Source: Hyalangium gracile
GTDB taxonomy: Bacteria; Myxococcota; Myxococcia; Myxococcales; Myxococcaceae
Reading direction: 5' to 3'
NCBI RefSeq assembly: GCF_020103725.1
Contig: NZ_JAHXBG010000023.1
Coordinates: forward strand, 62,001 to 126,000
Length of the DNA: 64,000 nt
Shown: positions 23,114 through 32,942 of the stretch, one piece after another
How positions within the stretch are numbered: position 1 is the stretch's first letter
Layout of the letters: every line of letters begins with the position of its first letter
Notes under the pieces: generated by a model
Seen by the model: the letters and a program-made list of their open reading frames with translations, nothing else
Told to the model about the DNA's origin: nothing
Database searches by the model: none
Translations under genes and position numbers: made by a program

Positions 23114-25162
23114 CTACGGGCGCTCTCGGGCGAGCCGCTCACGCAGCTGCGCCACGACGTCCGGGTGCTCGGCGGAGACCTCGTGCTTCTCTCCGGGATC
23201 GGCGACGACGTCGTACAGCTCCACCTTCACGCCCTGGGGCGTGGGCAGCTCCAGCAGCTTCCAGCGCCCCAGGTACAGGCCTCGGTGCTTGGCGGCCTCC
23301 ACCGTCTTCTCCCACTCTGGCTTGAGGGCGATGTCCCCCGAGGGCTCCACCGTCGCGGTCTCGTAGACCCAGGGGTAGGGAATGCGCACCTGCTGGTAGC
23401 GCTCGCCGTCTCGATCGGAGAACCAGAAGTCCGTCTCGATGAGCGCCGGGGCATCCGGCAGCTCCACCGCCTCGGCTCCTGGCGCGACGAGCGGGGCGAG
23501 CGAGCGTCCCCGGAAGGTCTCCGGCGCGGGCACGCCGAGCAGCGCCAGCAGCGTCGGCGCGACGTCGATGGAGCGGGCTCTCTGCTCCACCGTCCTCCCC
23601 GCCGCCACACGGCCCGGCAGGCGCAGCGCGAAGGGAATGCGCAGCGATGCGCTCCCCCAGATGTGCTCACCATGACCGAGCCCGAGCCCCTCGTCGGCGA
23701 GGTGCTCGCCGTGGTCCGACAGCAGCACCACCAGCGTGGAGTCCGCGAGCCCTCGGCGCTCCAGCTCCGCGAGCAGGTCTCCCACCAGCCCATCGAAGGC
23801 CAGCACTCCGGCGTCGTAGTTGCCCACGAGGGCGGCGCTGTCCTCAGGCGTGGGAGGTGTCGCGCCCGGCGGAAGCTCCATCTGCGGCGTGGCTCCGAAG
23901 CGCCAGGGGCCGCGGTAGCCCTCCGCGACGAAGCGGCCCTCCTGAGGGAAGGGCGCGGCATAGGGGAAGTGCGTCGTGGAGGCGAAGACGAGCAGCGCGA
24001 AGGGCGCCTCGGGCCGGAACTCCTCGAGCGTGCGCCGGGCCACGTGGCGCAGGGGCTCGGGGTCGGTCAGCTCGGGCAGCTGGCCCCGCTCGGGGAACAG
24101 TCCCGGCGCGAGCGCTGTCCAGGGCAGCAGGGCCACGTGGGTGACGAGCATCCGCTGGCGGATGAGGTCCGGGAAGTTGAAGGCGGGAGCCTCCACGCGC
24201 TGGAAGCCGAAGCGGAAGCGGGAGAAGAGGTCCCCCGCGTAGTCGGACACCACCGCCGTCTGCCAGCCCGCCTCCCCGAGCGCGCTCGCGAACGTGGTGA
24301 ACGGAACCTCCCGGACCGCCTGGCCCACCAGCGTGTGGCGCAGCGGATGTTGTCCCACCCACTGCGAGGTGAGGAGCGTGGCCCAGGAGGGCGCCGTGCG
24401 AGGCATCTGCACCACCGTCTCCCGGAAACGCGTGCCCTCGCCCATCAGTCGATCGATGTTCGGAGACGTCGGGCGGCCATACCCGTTACCGGAGAGGTGG
24501 TCCGGGCGCAGCCCATCCGAGGCGAGGATGAGGAGGTTGGGCCGGGACTGCGCGGGCCGCGGCTCCTTCGCGAATCCTCCGAGGCTCTGCCCGAGCCCCA
24601 CCAGCAGGGCCAGCAACGCGGGCACGGACGCCCAGCGTGCCGACAGCCGCACCCCGCGCAACAGCAGCCCGAGCAGCGCCACCGCCACGGGCGCGAGCGC
24701 CACCGCGCGCCACGCCGCCGGGGACTGCCCGCTCATGGCGAGCAGCAGGGCCTTCGTCCACCCCGCGCGCTCGTACAGCGTGGCGGCATACAAGTGCGGA
24801 TGGTGCGCCATGTCGGCCAGCACCAGGGGCACCTCAACGGTCAGGCACGCGAGCGCGCTCCCCCAGAACACGCCACGGCGGCTGGCCCCAAGAGCCCACA
24901 GCCCCGCGCCCATCCCCGCCCCCAGCACGAGCCCCACGCAGGTGTACGCGAGGATGAGTCGGCCCACCTGGGCCAGCACCACACCCCGCCACTCGTTCCA
25001 CACCCAGTCCTCCATCAGGCGACTGGCGTTTCCCTGGTAGCCCAGCTTCATGTTGAAGAGGGCACACCCTGTGTAAAGGCCCAGAAACACGAGCAGGCCT
25101 GCCCGGCAGCCAAGCACCAGGGAACGGCCGGGAGAAGGTGGCGAGTCGGGGGGCATCGGCAT
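23114..25162 (-). CDS. membrane alkaline-phosphatase-superfamily enzyme (sulfatase-like)
   Basis: A 682-residue protein with about five N-terminal transmembrane helices and a C-terminal sulfatase-fold domain starting at PNLLILASDGLRPDHLSG (metal-binding Asp). Later metal ligands appear as LLSDHGEHLADEG and GHGEHIW. At the nucleophile site the usual sulfatase CxPxR is RTAPSWATLLTS, with Thr aligned to the Cys, so formylglycine formation is impossible. The enzyme is more like phosphoglycerol or phosphoethanolamine transferases of the LtaS/EptA type, or a phosphodiesterase, acting on envelope lipids or glycans. ATG 25162 is used. Divergent from dnaE. Confidence 0.8.
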   Translation of the reverse strand: MPMPPDSPPSPGRSLVLGCRAGLLVFLGLYTGCALFNMKLGYQGNASRLMEDWVWNEWRGVVLAQVGRLILAYTCVGLVLGAGMGAGLWALGASRRGVFWGSALACLTVEVPLVLADMAHHPHLYAATLYERAGWTKALLLAMSGQSPAAWRAVALAPVAVALLGLLLRGVRLSARWASVPALLALLVGLGQSLGGFAKEPRPAQSRPNLLILASDGLRPDHLSGNGYGRPTSPNIDRLMGEGTRFRETVVQMPRTAPSWATLLTSQWVGQHPLRHTLVGQAVREVPFTTFASALGEAGWQTAVVSDYAGDLFSRFRFGFQRVEAPAFNFPDLIRQRMLVTHVALLPWTALAPGLFPERGQLPELTDPEPLRHVARRTLEEFRPEAPFALLVFASTTHFPYAAPFPQEGRFVAEGYRGPWRFGATPQMELPPGATPPTPEDSAALVGNYDAGVLAFDGLVGDLLAELERRGLADSTLVVLLSDHGEHLADEGLGLGHGEHIWGSASLRIPFALRLPGRVAAGRTVEQRARSIDVAPTLLALLGVPAPETFRGRSLAPLVAPGAEAVELPDAPALIETDFWFSDRDGERYQQVRIPYPWVYETATVEPSGDIALKPEWEKTVEAAKHRGLYLGRWKLLELPTPQGVKVELYDVVADPGEKHEVSAEHPDVVAQLRERLARERP

Positions 25163-25399
25163 TACTTCCCCAGGAGGGTCCAACCATGGTCCTGAATACC
25201 GGGACTTATGCCTGGGGGGCCAGCAAGGAAGGTGAGTCGGGGCGCCGTACCGAGCGTCACACCACCTGTCACGTCCATTGTTCGCCTGCCGACCCTGGAC
25301 GTAGTAGGAAGCCAGCCCGGGCCTGATTTTCGGCACTGGCGGCGCACGGCCCGGACTCCTATTGTTCGCCACCGCTTCTCGCCAGCCCTACGACCAGCC

Positions 25400-28300
25400 A
25401 TGTCCTTTACCCATCTCCACCTGCACACCCTGTACTCCCTCCTGGATGGCGCCATCCGGATGAAGGACCTCATCAAGACGGTGAAGGAGAAGGGGATGTC
25501 AAGCGTGGCCGTGACCGATCACGGCAACATGTTCGCCACCATCGACTTCTACAAGAAGGCGAAGGACGCCGGCATCAAGCCCATCGTCGGCATGGAGGCC
25601 TACGTCGCCGGCACCAAGGGCCGCGAGGACCGCACCGAGAAGGTGGCCCACCACCTCATCCTCGTCGCCCAGAACGCCGAGGGCTACGCCAACCTGCGCT
25701 ACCTGGCCTCCAAGGCGTACATGGACGGCTTCTACTACCACCCGCGCATCGACAAGAAGCTGCTGGCCGAGCACAGCAAGGGGCTCTTCGCCCTCACCGC
25801 GTGCCTGGGCGGTGAAGTGACGAGCGCCTGCTTCCGCGGGGACATGGACCACGCCCGCAAGGCGGCGCTCGAGTACAAGAACATCTTCGAGCCCGGCCAC
25901 TTCTTCCTCGAGGTCCAGTCCAACGGGATGCCCGAGCAGGACAAGGCCAACGAGAACCTCAAGACGCTCGGTAGGGACCTGGACATCCCGCTGTGCGCCA
26001 CCGCGGACGCGCACTACATCAAGCGCGAGGACGCCCGGGCGCACGAGCTGCTCATGTGCATCGCCAGTGGCAAGACGCTGGCGGACGGCAAGCGCATGAA
26101 GCACTCCACGGACAAGCTCTACGTCACCAGCCCCGAGGAGATGCTGGAGTTCTTCAAGGACACCCCCGAGGCCGTCCACAACACGCAGCGCATCGCCGAG
26201 CAGTGCAACCTGGAGCTGAAGCTGGGCAAGCCCATGCTGCCCACCTTCAAGGTGCCCGACAGCCACACCCCGGACAGCTACATGGCGGAGCTGGCCTTCG
26301 AGGGGCTCCACGAGCGCTTCAAGGAACTGCACAAGGCCGGCGCGAAGTTCGACCCGGACACCTACCGCGCGCGCCTCACCCTGGAGATTGGCGTCATCCA
26401 GAAGATGGGGTTCAGCGGCTACTTCCTCATCGTCCAGGACTTCATCAACTGGGCCAAGCGGCATGGCATCCCCGTGGGGCCGGGACGTGGCTCGGGCGCC
26501 GGCTCGCTGGTGGCCTACGCGCTGCGCATCACCGACCTGGATCCCATCCCGTACAACCTGCTCTTCGAGCGCTTCCTCAACCCCGAGCGCGTGTCGATGC
26601 CGGACTTCGATATCGACTTCTGCCAGGACCGCCGGGACGAGGTCATCAAGTACGTCTCCGGCAAGTACGGCGAGAACAACGTCGGGCAGATCATCACCTT
26701 CGGCAGCTTGAAGGCCAAGAGCGTGCTGCGCGACGTGTGCCGCGTCTTCGCCCTGCCGTTCAGCGAGGGTGACCGCATCGCCAAGCTGGTGCCCGAGGTG
26801 CTCAACATCACCCTCAAGGAGGCCATCGAGACCGAGCCTCGCCTCAAGGAGATGATCGAGAAGCCCTCCAACATCGGCGAGGTGGAGGGCAAGCCCGTCA
26901 CCACCAAGGACGTGCTGGAGATCGCCCTCGCGCTGGAGGGCCTGCACCGCCAGCCCGGCATGCACGCCGCCGGCGTCGTCATCGCCGACAAGCCACTGTG
27001 GGAGTTCGTACCCGTCTACCAGCCGCCCGGTGAGAAGACGCTCATCACCCAGTTCGCCAAGGACGAGGTGGAGGCCGCCGGCCTGGTGAAGTTCGACTTC
27101 CTCGGGCTGAAGACGCTCACGGTGATCCAGAACGCGCTGGATCTCATCAACCGCAACCACCCGCGGGAGACGCCTCTGGCGCGAGAGGACATCCCGCTGC
27201 ACGACGAGAAGATGTGGAAGCTGATGGCCGATGGCGACACGGCCGGCGTCTTCCAGATGGAGTCCAGCGGCTTCACCGAAATGGTGATGAAGCTCAAGCC
27301 GTCCTGCTTCGAGGACGTCATCGCCGCGGGCGCGCTCTACCGGCCGGGTCCGCTCGACTCGGGCATGGTGGACGTCTTCATCAACCGCAAGCACGGCCGC
27401 GAGCCGGTGACGTACCCGCACCCCGCCCTGGAGCCGGTGCTCAAGGACACCTACGGCGTCATCGTGTACCAGGAGCAGGTGATGCAGATCTCGCAAGTGC
27501 TCGGGGGCTACACCCTGGGCCGCGCGGACCTGCTCCGCCGCGCCATGGGCAAGAAGAAGGCCGAGGTGATGCAGGCCGAGCGCGCCGGCTTCCTCGAGGG
27601 CTGCAAGAAGAACAACGTCGACCTGAAGGTGGCCGGCGAGATCTTCGACCTCATGGAGAAGTTCGCCGAGTACGGCTTCAACAAGAGCCACTCGGCGGCC
27701 TACGGCCTGGTCACCATCCACACGGCGTGGCTCAAGGCGCACTTCCCCGTGGAGTTCATGGCCGCCCTTCTCACCAGCGAGAAGGACAACACCGACAAGG
27801 TGGTGCGCCACATCGGCGAGGCCCGCGAGTCCGGCATCCAGGTGCTGCCGCCGGACGTGAACCAGTCGGACATGGCCTTCGGCGCGGTGGACGGGAAGAT
27901 CCGCTTCGGCCTGGGCGCCATCAAGGGCGTGGGCGAGGGCGCCATCGAGGCCATCGTCGAGGCGCGCAAGGACGGGCCCTTCAAGAGCCTGTTCGACTTC
28001 TGCGAGCGCGTGGACAGCCGCCGCGTGAACCGCAAGGTGATGGAGGCGCTGGTGAAGGCCGGCGCGTTCGACTTCGAGAAGCGCCCGCGCCGCCAGCTCT
28101 TCGAGACGATCGAGAAGGCGATGAACCGCGGCTCGGCCAGCCAGAAGGACAAGGCGGCCGGGCAGAGCTCGCTGTTCGGGATGCTGGCGGGGCCGGCCGC
28201 GGGCGGCGGTGGCGGTAGCGCGCTCCAGGACGACTACGTGGCGGTGGAGGAGTGGCCGGAGAAGGAGCGGCTGGCCTTCGAGAAGGAGGCCATCGGCTTC

Positions 28301-28963
28301 TACGTGTCCGGCCACCCGCTGCACCAGTACGAGAAGGAGCTCAAGCGCTACGCCCGGCCGGTGACGGCGGTGCAGCGCGCCCGCAGGGACGAGAAGATCT
28401 CCGTGGGCGGCATCATCGCCGCGCTGCGCGAGCGGCCCACGAAGACGGGCAAGCGCATGGCGTGGGTGACGCTGGAGGACCTGTCAGGCTCCATCGAGCT
28501 GGTGTGCTTCCCGGGCAAGGACGGCACCCGGAACGTGATGGGCAAGGACGGCAAGTGGACCAAGGCGGGGCCCAAGCCGGGCTACGAGCACTGGGAGACG
28601 CTGCTCAAGGGCGATGACCCCATCCTGGTGACGGGCTCCGTGCAGATCAGCCAGCGCGACGAGGATGCGCCGACCGCCGAGCTCATCGTCGAGGACATCC
28701 AGAGCCTGAAGGCGGTGCGCGAGAAGCGCACGAAGCGGCTGGAGCTGCGCGTGCCGGCGGACCTGCTCACCGAGGAGCGCCTGTCCAAGCTGGCGGCAAT
28801 CGCCAGGCAGTACACGGGGGCGACGCCGGTGGCGGTGAGCGTGCTGTTCCCGGGCGAGGCCGAGGCGCTCATCGGCGGCACGGCCCTGAAGGTCCAGGTC
28901 AGCGACGAGCTGCTGCTGGCGGTGGACAAGCTCTTCGGGATGAAGGTGGTCGAGCTGGGGTAG
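25400..28963 (+). CDS. dnaE: DNA polymerase III alpha subunit
   Basis: A 1,187-residue replicative polymerase. The N-terminal PHP domain opens with THLHLHTLYSLLDG and VTDHGNM. The palm carries the catalytic aspartates D402 and D404 in PDFDIDF and the third, D566, in VKFDFLGLK (E. coli D401, D403, D555). The fingers (QEQVMQIS...), a helix-hairpin-helix region and an OB fold (GGIIAALRERPT...) follow. A beta-clamp-binding motif QSSLF lies at residues 922-926. The length is normal for DnaE. The ATG at 25400 is preferred because it places the PHP domain at the N-terminus. It stands alone, convergent with a small unknown gene. Confidence 0.97.
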   Translation: MSFTHLHLHTLYSLLDGAIRMKDLIKTVKEKGMSSVAVTDHGNMFATIDFYKKAKDAGIKPIVGMEAYVAGTKGREDRTEKVAHHLILVAQNAEGYANLRYLASKAYMDGFYYHPRIDKKLLAEHSKGLFALTACLGGEVTSACFRGDMDHARKAALEYKNIFEPGHFFLEVQSNGMPEQDKANENLKTLGRDLDIPLCATADAHYIKREDARAHELLMCIASGKTLADGKRMKHSTDKLYVTSPEEMLEFFKDTPEAVHNTQRIAEQCNLELKLGKPMLPTFKVPDSHTPDSYMAELAFEGLHERFKELHKAGAKFDPDTYRARLTLEIGVIQKMGFSGYFLIVQDFINWAKRHGIPVGPGRGSGAGSLVAYALRITDLDPIPYNLLFERFLNPERVSMPDFDIDFCQDRRDEVIKYVSGKYGENNVGQIITFGSLKAKSVLRDVCRVFALPFSEGDRIAKLVPEVLNITLKEAIETEPRLKEMIEKPSNIGEVEGKPVTTKDVLEIALALEGLHRQPGMHAAGVVIADKPLWEFVPVYQPPGEKTLITQFAKDEVEAAGLVKFDFLGLKTLTVIQNALDLINRNHPRETPLAREDIPLHDEKMWKLMADGDTAGVFQMESSGFTEMVMKLKPSCFEDVIAAGALYRPGPLDSGMVDVFINRKHGREPVTYPHPALEPVLKDTYGVIVYQEQVMQISQVLGGYTLGRADLLRRAMGKKKAEVMQAERAGFLEGCKKNNVDLKVAGEIFDLMEKFAEYGFNKSHSAAYGLVTIHTAWLKAHFPVEFMAALLTSEKDNTDKVVRHIGEARESGIQVLPPDVNQSDMAFGAVDGKIRFGLGAIKGVGEGAIEAIVEARKDGPFKSLFDFCERVDSRRVNRKVMEALVKAGAFDFEKRPRRQLFETIEKAMNRGSASQKDKAAGQSSLFGMLAGPAAGGGGGSALQDDYVAVEEWPEKERLAFEKEAIGFYVSGHPLHQYEKELKRYARPVTAVQRARRDEKISVGGIIAALRERPTKTGKRMAWVTLEDLSGSIELVCFPGKDGTRNVMGKDGKWTKAGPKPGYEHWETLLKGDDPILVTGSVQISQRDEDAPTAELIVEDIQSLKAVREKRTKRLELRVPADLLTEERLSKLAAIARQYTGATPVAVSVLFPGEAEALIGGTALKVQVSDELLLAVDKLFGMKVVELG

Positions 28964-28966
28964 GGG

Positions 28967-29272
28967 CTACCTGCCCTCCACGCGCCGGGCCGCGAACGAT
29001 GGGAAGTAGCGGCCCAGCAGGGAGATGGCCCGCTCGAACTGCTCCAACTCGGTCGAGTGGGGGCCCTTGAGGAAGCCGAGGCCCTCGATGAAGACCGGGT
29101 GGTGGTTGAACGGGTCATCGAGGTAGAGCATCAGGAAGTCGTGCACGTCCGGCCCGTCCGCCTCGATGGTGACGTGCCCCGACTGGCCCGCGACGCCGGG
29201 CTGGAAGCGCAGCGTCGCCAGGATCTGGTCGGGGTACTTGGGATCGAAGACGTGCCAGGTACTGGCGGACAT
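28967..29272 (-). CDS. conserved small protein, unknown function
   Basis: A 101-residue soluble, acidic protein (TWHVFDPKYPDQILATLRF...). No domain I recognise and no signal peptide. It ends 3 bp from dnaE, so the two genes converge. The composition, with no low-complexity run and normal codon use, supports a real gene. Confidence 0.65.
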   Translation of the reverse strand: MSASTWHVFDPKYPDQILATLRFQPGVAGQSGHVTIEADGPDVHDFLMLYLDDPFNHHPVFIEGLGFLKGPHSTELEQFERAISLLGRYFPSFAARRVEGR

Positions 29273-29401
29273 GGGTGAGGCTCCGAAGAGGAAGTCGGGC
29301 CCAGACTACACCGGCGCGGTCCGGTTCCTGTCATCACCTGAAGTCGTGGACGTCGCTGCGTGGGTTCTGCTCAAGTGCCGCCCGCAAGGGAGGGCACCGC
29401 A

Positions 29402-30229
29402 ATGGCCGCGGCGTATCAGTCACTGCGTATCGAGAAGGCGGAGGGGGTCGCAGAAGTCATCCTCATCGGCCCCGGTAAGGGCAATGCTTTGGGCCCCGAC
29501 TTCTGGCGCGAGATGCCCGAGGTGATCCGGGAGCTCGACGCGGATGAGTCCGTGCGCGTCCTCCTGCTGCGCGGCGAGGGGGCGCACTTCACCTACGGGC
29601 TGGATCTGGCGGGGATGCTGGAGACGCTCGGGCCGCTCATCACCGGAGAGAACAACGCCGCGTACGAGCGCACGAAGCTGCTCCAGCTCATCGAGCGGAT
29701 GCAGGGCGCCACCGAGGGGCTCGCCCGCTGCCGCAAGCCCGTCATCGCCGCGGTGCAGGGCTGGTGCATCGGCGGCGGCATCGATCTCATCGCCGCGTGT
29801 GACTTCCGCTACTGCTCGAAGGAGGCGAAGTTCAGCCTGCGCGAGGCGCGGGTGGGCATCGTCGCGGACCTGGGCGCGCTCCAGCGTCTGCCGCGCATCA
29901 TCGGCGAGGGGCACACCCGCGAGCTGGCCTACACCGCGGGAGACTTCGACTCGGAGCGGGCGCTGCGGATGGGGCTCGTCAATGACGTGCTCGAGTCCCC
30001 CGAGGCGCTGCTCACCGTGGCGCGCGCCACCGCTCGGAAGATCGCGGAGAACCCGCCGCTGGTCGTCCAGGGCGCCAAGCAGGTGCTGGAGTATTGCGCG
30101 GACAAGTCCGTGGAGGACGGGCTGCGCTACGTGGCGGTGTGGAACTCCGCCTTCTTGCAGTCGATCGATCTGACCGAGGCGTTCTCGGCCTTCATGGAGC
30201 GGCGGCCTCCGCGCTTCCAGGGGAGATGA
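29402..30229 (+). CDS. dienoyl-CoA isomerase (crotonase family, ECH1-like)
   Basis: A 275-residue crotonase. The three acidic residues of delta(3,5)-delta(2,4)-dienoyl-CoA isomerase are present with the exact family spacing: D128 (GGGIDL), E148 (REARVG) and D156 (VADLG), matching rat ECH1 D176, E196 and D204. The oxyanion-hole region is HFTYGLDLAGM. The enzyme shifts double bonds of odd-position unsaturated fatty acyl-CoAs so they can enter beta-oxidation. Next gene, 3 bp downstream, is a dienoyl-CoA reductase-like SDR, which strongly supports the assignment. ATG 29402 follows a GGAGGG-like purine run. Confidence 0.88.
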   Translation: MAAAYQSLRIEKAEGVAEVILIGPGKGNALGPDFWREMPEVIRELDADESVRVLLLRGEGAHFTYGLDLAGMLETLGPLITGENNAAYERTKLLQLIERMQGATEGLARCRKPVIAAVQGWCIGGGIDLIAACDFRYCSKEAKFSLREARVGIVADLGALQRLPRIIGEGHTRELAYTAGDFDSERALRMGLVNDVLESPEALLTVARATARKIAENPPLVVQGAKQVLEYCADKSVEDGLRYVAVWNSAFLQSIDLTEAFSAFMERRPPRFQGR

Positions 30230-30232
30230 GTC

Positions 30233-31036
30233 ATGGCTGATGGGGTATTCAAGGACGGACTGCTGGCGGGCAAGGTGGCCTTCGTCACCGGCGGCAGCAG
30301 CGGTATCAACCTGGGCATCGCCGAGCGCTTCGTGAAGGCGGGCGCCAAGGTCGTCATCAACGGCCGCAACGTGGAGAAGCTCGAGGGCGCGGTGAAGGAG
30401 CTGCGGGCCCACGGCACCGCCATGGGCGTGCCCGCCGACGTGCGCGACTACGCCGCCGTGGAGAAGGCCTTCCAGACGGCGCACGAGGCGTACGGGGAGA
30501 TCGACATCCTCGTGTGTGGCGCGGCGGGCAACTTCCCGGCGCCCGCGCTGGGCATGTCCTCCAACGGCTTCAAGGCGGTGATGGACATCGACGTGGTGGG
30601 CACCTTCAACGCGTGCCGGGCCGGCTTCGAGCACCTGCGCAAGCCGGGCGCCTCCGTCATCAACATCTCCGCGCCGCAGGCCTTCCTCCCCACGGCGATG
30701 CAGGCGCACGTGTGCGCGGCCAAGGCCGGCGTGGACATGCTCACCCGCGTGCTGGCCATCGAGTGGGGCGGGGCGGGCGTCCGCATCAACTCCATCTCCC
30801 CGGGCCCCATCGACGACACCGAGGGCATGAAGCGGCTGGCGCCCTCCGAGGGCGCGCGCGAGAAGATCGTCCAGACCCTGCCGCTGCAGCGCATGGGCGC
30901 CAAGGCGGACATCGCCAACCTGGCGCTCTTCCTGGCCTCGGATGCGGCTTCCTACATCACCGGCTCGGTGATGCTGTGCGATGGCGGCTGGTCGCTCCTG
31001 GGCTCGGGGGTGATCATGCAGGCGATCGGCGGCTGA
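30233..31036 (+). CDS. 2,4-dienoyl-CoA reductase-like SDR
   Basis: A 267-residue short-chain dehydrogenase with Rossmann motif TGGSSGIN and the AGNFPAP signature shared with 2,4-dienoyl-CoA reductases. The classical YxxxK is VCAAK (K164; the Tyr position is Val), as in peroxisomal DECR2, which also lacks the Tyr and uses Lys and Asp. It would reduce 2,4-dienoyl-CoA to trans-3-enoyl-CoA with NADPH. The pairing with the isomerase (3-bp gap) fits the breakdown of polyunsaturated membrane lipids, important when myxobacteria consume prey or their own lipids in development. Confidence 0.85.
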   Translation: MADGVFKDGLLAGKVAFVTGGSSGINLGIAERFVKAGAKVVINGRNVEKLEGAVKELRAHGTAMGVPADVRDYAAVEKAFQTAHEAYGEIDILVCGAAGNFPAPALGMSSNGFKAVMDIDVVGTFNACRAGFEHLRKPGASVINISAPQAFLPTAMQAHVCAAKAGVDMLTRVLAIEWGGAGVRINSISPGPIDDTEGMKRLAPSEGAREKIVQTLPLQRMGAKADIANLALFLASDAASYITGSVMLCDGGWSLLGSGVIMQAIGG

Positions 31037-31166
31037 GCGCCTCCCAGGAGGTGGTTGCGGCGCTGGGGGTGGCTCCTCGGGGTTGCTCGGGTCTGCTAGA
31101 AGGGACCCGGGCTTCGCAGGGGCGTTCCGCGCACCGCGGGGCTCCGTGTGCCCTCGGGAGTCGTGC

Positions 31167-32927
31167 ATGCCGCTTCCTTCGTTCTCGCTCGCCCGGCTGC
31201 TCGGGCTGGGTGTCCTGTGGCTGGGTCTGGTCGTCGGTTGCGGAGGGGGAGACCCGAAGCCGCCTCCCTCTTCCGAAGCGTCTCCGGATGCGGCCCGCTC
31301 CTCGGTGGCGGTGGACCGCGCCACGGGCGTCCGCGCGGATGGCTCGGACCGGGTGACGATCACCGTCACCGTGCGCGATGCCTCCGGGAAGCCCCTGTCC
31401 GGGCGGACGGTGACCGTGGAGGTGTCTGGCGGCGGCACCACCGTCACCCAGCCCACGGGGCCGACCAATCCCAGCGGGGTGACGACGGCCTCGGTGGTGT
31501 CCTCCCAGGCGGGGAGCAAGCAGGTGACGGTCTCCGTGGCGAGCGATGGTGGCGGGGTGGTGCTCGACGAGCAGCCGAGCATCGCCTTCGTGGCGCCTCC
31601 GGCGGTGAAGCTGGCCTTCCTCACGCCGAGCCTGTCCGCGACGGCCGGTGAGGCGGTGTCGCCCGAGGTGGAGGTGGCCATCCAGGATGGGCTGGGGCGC
31701 ACCGTGGTGGGCGCGTCGGCCGAGGTCTCCCTGCTGCTGGGGGCGGGGCCGGCTTCCGCGGGCCTGGAGGGCACGCTGACGGCCAATGCCGTCAATGGCG
31801 TCGCGCGCTTCCCGCGGGTGGTGCTGAAGCAGGCGGGGGCTGGCTACAGGCTGAAGGCTACCTCGAGCGGCCTGGCCGATGCGCTCAGCCCCACCTTCGA
31901 GGTGCTGCCCGCGCCGCCCACGCAGCTCGTGCTGGCCCTGCCGGCCTCGGCGGTGGCGGGGACCGTGCTGAGCGCCGGAGTGACGATCCGGGACGCCTTC
32001 GGCAATGTGGCGACGAACTACCGTGGCACCGTGCGCTTCGCCTCGACGGCTCCGGGGGCGGTGCTGCCTCCGGACTACACCTTCACCGCGGCGGACAATG
32101 GCGCGAAGACCTTCCCCGTCACCCTGAACCAGGTGGGCACCTGGGAGGTCCGGGCGGCGGACTCCGAGGAGCCGGCCCTGGTGGCCAGTGTCCCGGTGAC
32201 GGTCGTGTTGGGCCCCGCGACGCAGCCCGTCCTGACGTCGCTCCCGGGCCCGTTCGAGGCGGGGGAGGAGTTCTCGGTGGAGGTGTCGGCTCGGGATGCG
32301 TTCGGGAACGAGGCGAAGGACTACCTGGGGACGATCCACTTCACCTCGACGGACCCGGCCGCCGTGCTGCCCGAGGACTACACCTTCACCGAGGGCGATG
32401 AGGGGCGGCACTCCTTCAATGTGCTGTTCAAGACGGCCGCGACCCTCCAGCAGCTCACTGTGGCGGACACCGCCGTGGCGTCGCTGACGGCCACGCTGGG
32501 CCGGGAGATCATCCCCGCTGCTCCCAGCCAGCTTTGCTTCGTCACCCAGCCCGCGAACGGTCCCGTGAGCTCCACGCTCCCTGCTGTACGGGTGGAGCTG
32601 GCGGATGCCTTCGGCAACCGCTCGCGCGTCGCCATGCCTGCCGTCACGGTGGCGCTCAGGGGGGGCAGTGCCGGGGCCGTGCTCAGCGGGACGCTGTCCG
32701 TGAACCCGGTCGATGGACTGGCCACCTTCGCGGATCTCTCCGTGGGCCAGGAGGGCACGGGCTTCCAGCTCACGGCCAGCGCGGGCGCGCTCCCCGCGGT
32801 GGACAGCGCGGGCTTCGACATCACCTCGGCGCTCGCCGCCTGCTCGGACGTCGCGACGCGCTCCACCTGCTCCGGTGTGGACGTCGCCTGTGTCTCGGTG
32901 GCCTGTGGCTCCTCCGCCTGGCCGTAG
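31167..32927 (+). CDS. lipoprotein with Big-type immunoglobulin-like repeats
   Basis: A 586-residue surface lipoprotein. The signal peptide ends in a lipobox (VVGC, Cys near residue 25) followed by a Gly/Pro/Ser linker. The rest consists of about five bacterial Ig-like (Big_1-like) domains of ~95 residues, each with a motif such as RDAFGN (VTIRDAFGNVATN, VSARDAFGNEAKD, VELADAFGNRS) and paired Thr-rich strands. The last ~25 residues are Cys-rich (CSDVATRSTCSGVDVACVSVACG), perhaps a cap. These proteins usually act in adhesion or as spacers at the outer membrane. Confidence 0.8.
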   Translation: MPLPSFSLARLLGLGVLWLGLVVGCGGGDPKPPPSSEASPDAARSSVAVDRATGVRADGSDRVTITVTVRDASGKPLSGRTVTVEVSGGGTTVTQPTGPTNPSGVTTASVVSSQAGSKQVTVSVASDGGGVVLDEQPSIAFVAPPAVKLAFLTPSLSATAGEAVSPEVEVAIQDGLGRTVVGASAEVSLLLGAGPASAGLEGTLTANAVNGVARFPRVVLKQAGAGYRLKATSSGLADALSPTFEVLPAPPTQLVLALPASAVAGTVLSAGVTIRDAFGNVATNYRGTVRFASTAPGAVLPPDYTFTAADNGAKTFPVTLNQVGTWEVRAADSEEPALVASVPVTVVLGPATQPVLTSLPGPFEAGEEFSVEVSARDAFGNEAKDYLGTIHFTSTDPAAVLPEDYTFTEGDEGRHSFNVLFKTAATLQQLTVADTAVASLTATLGREIIPAAPSQLCFVTQPANGPVSSTLPAVRVELADAFGNRSRVAMPAVTVALRGGSAGAVLSGTLSVNPVDGLATFADLSVGQEGTGFQLTASAGALPAVDSAGFDITSALAACSDVATRSTCSGVDVACVSVACGSSAWP

Positions 32928-32942
32928 GCGGGCGAGCAGGGC

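Noticed and set aside
25499-28324. Long open frame on the minus strand inside dnaE
   Set aside because: It is a by-product of GC-rich codon structure opposite a clear dnaE; the translation is Leu/Val/Gly/Asp-rich with no domain.
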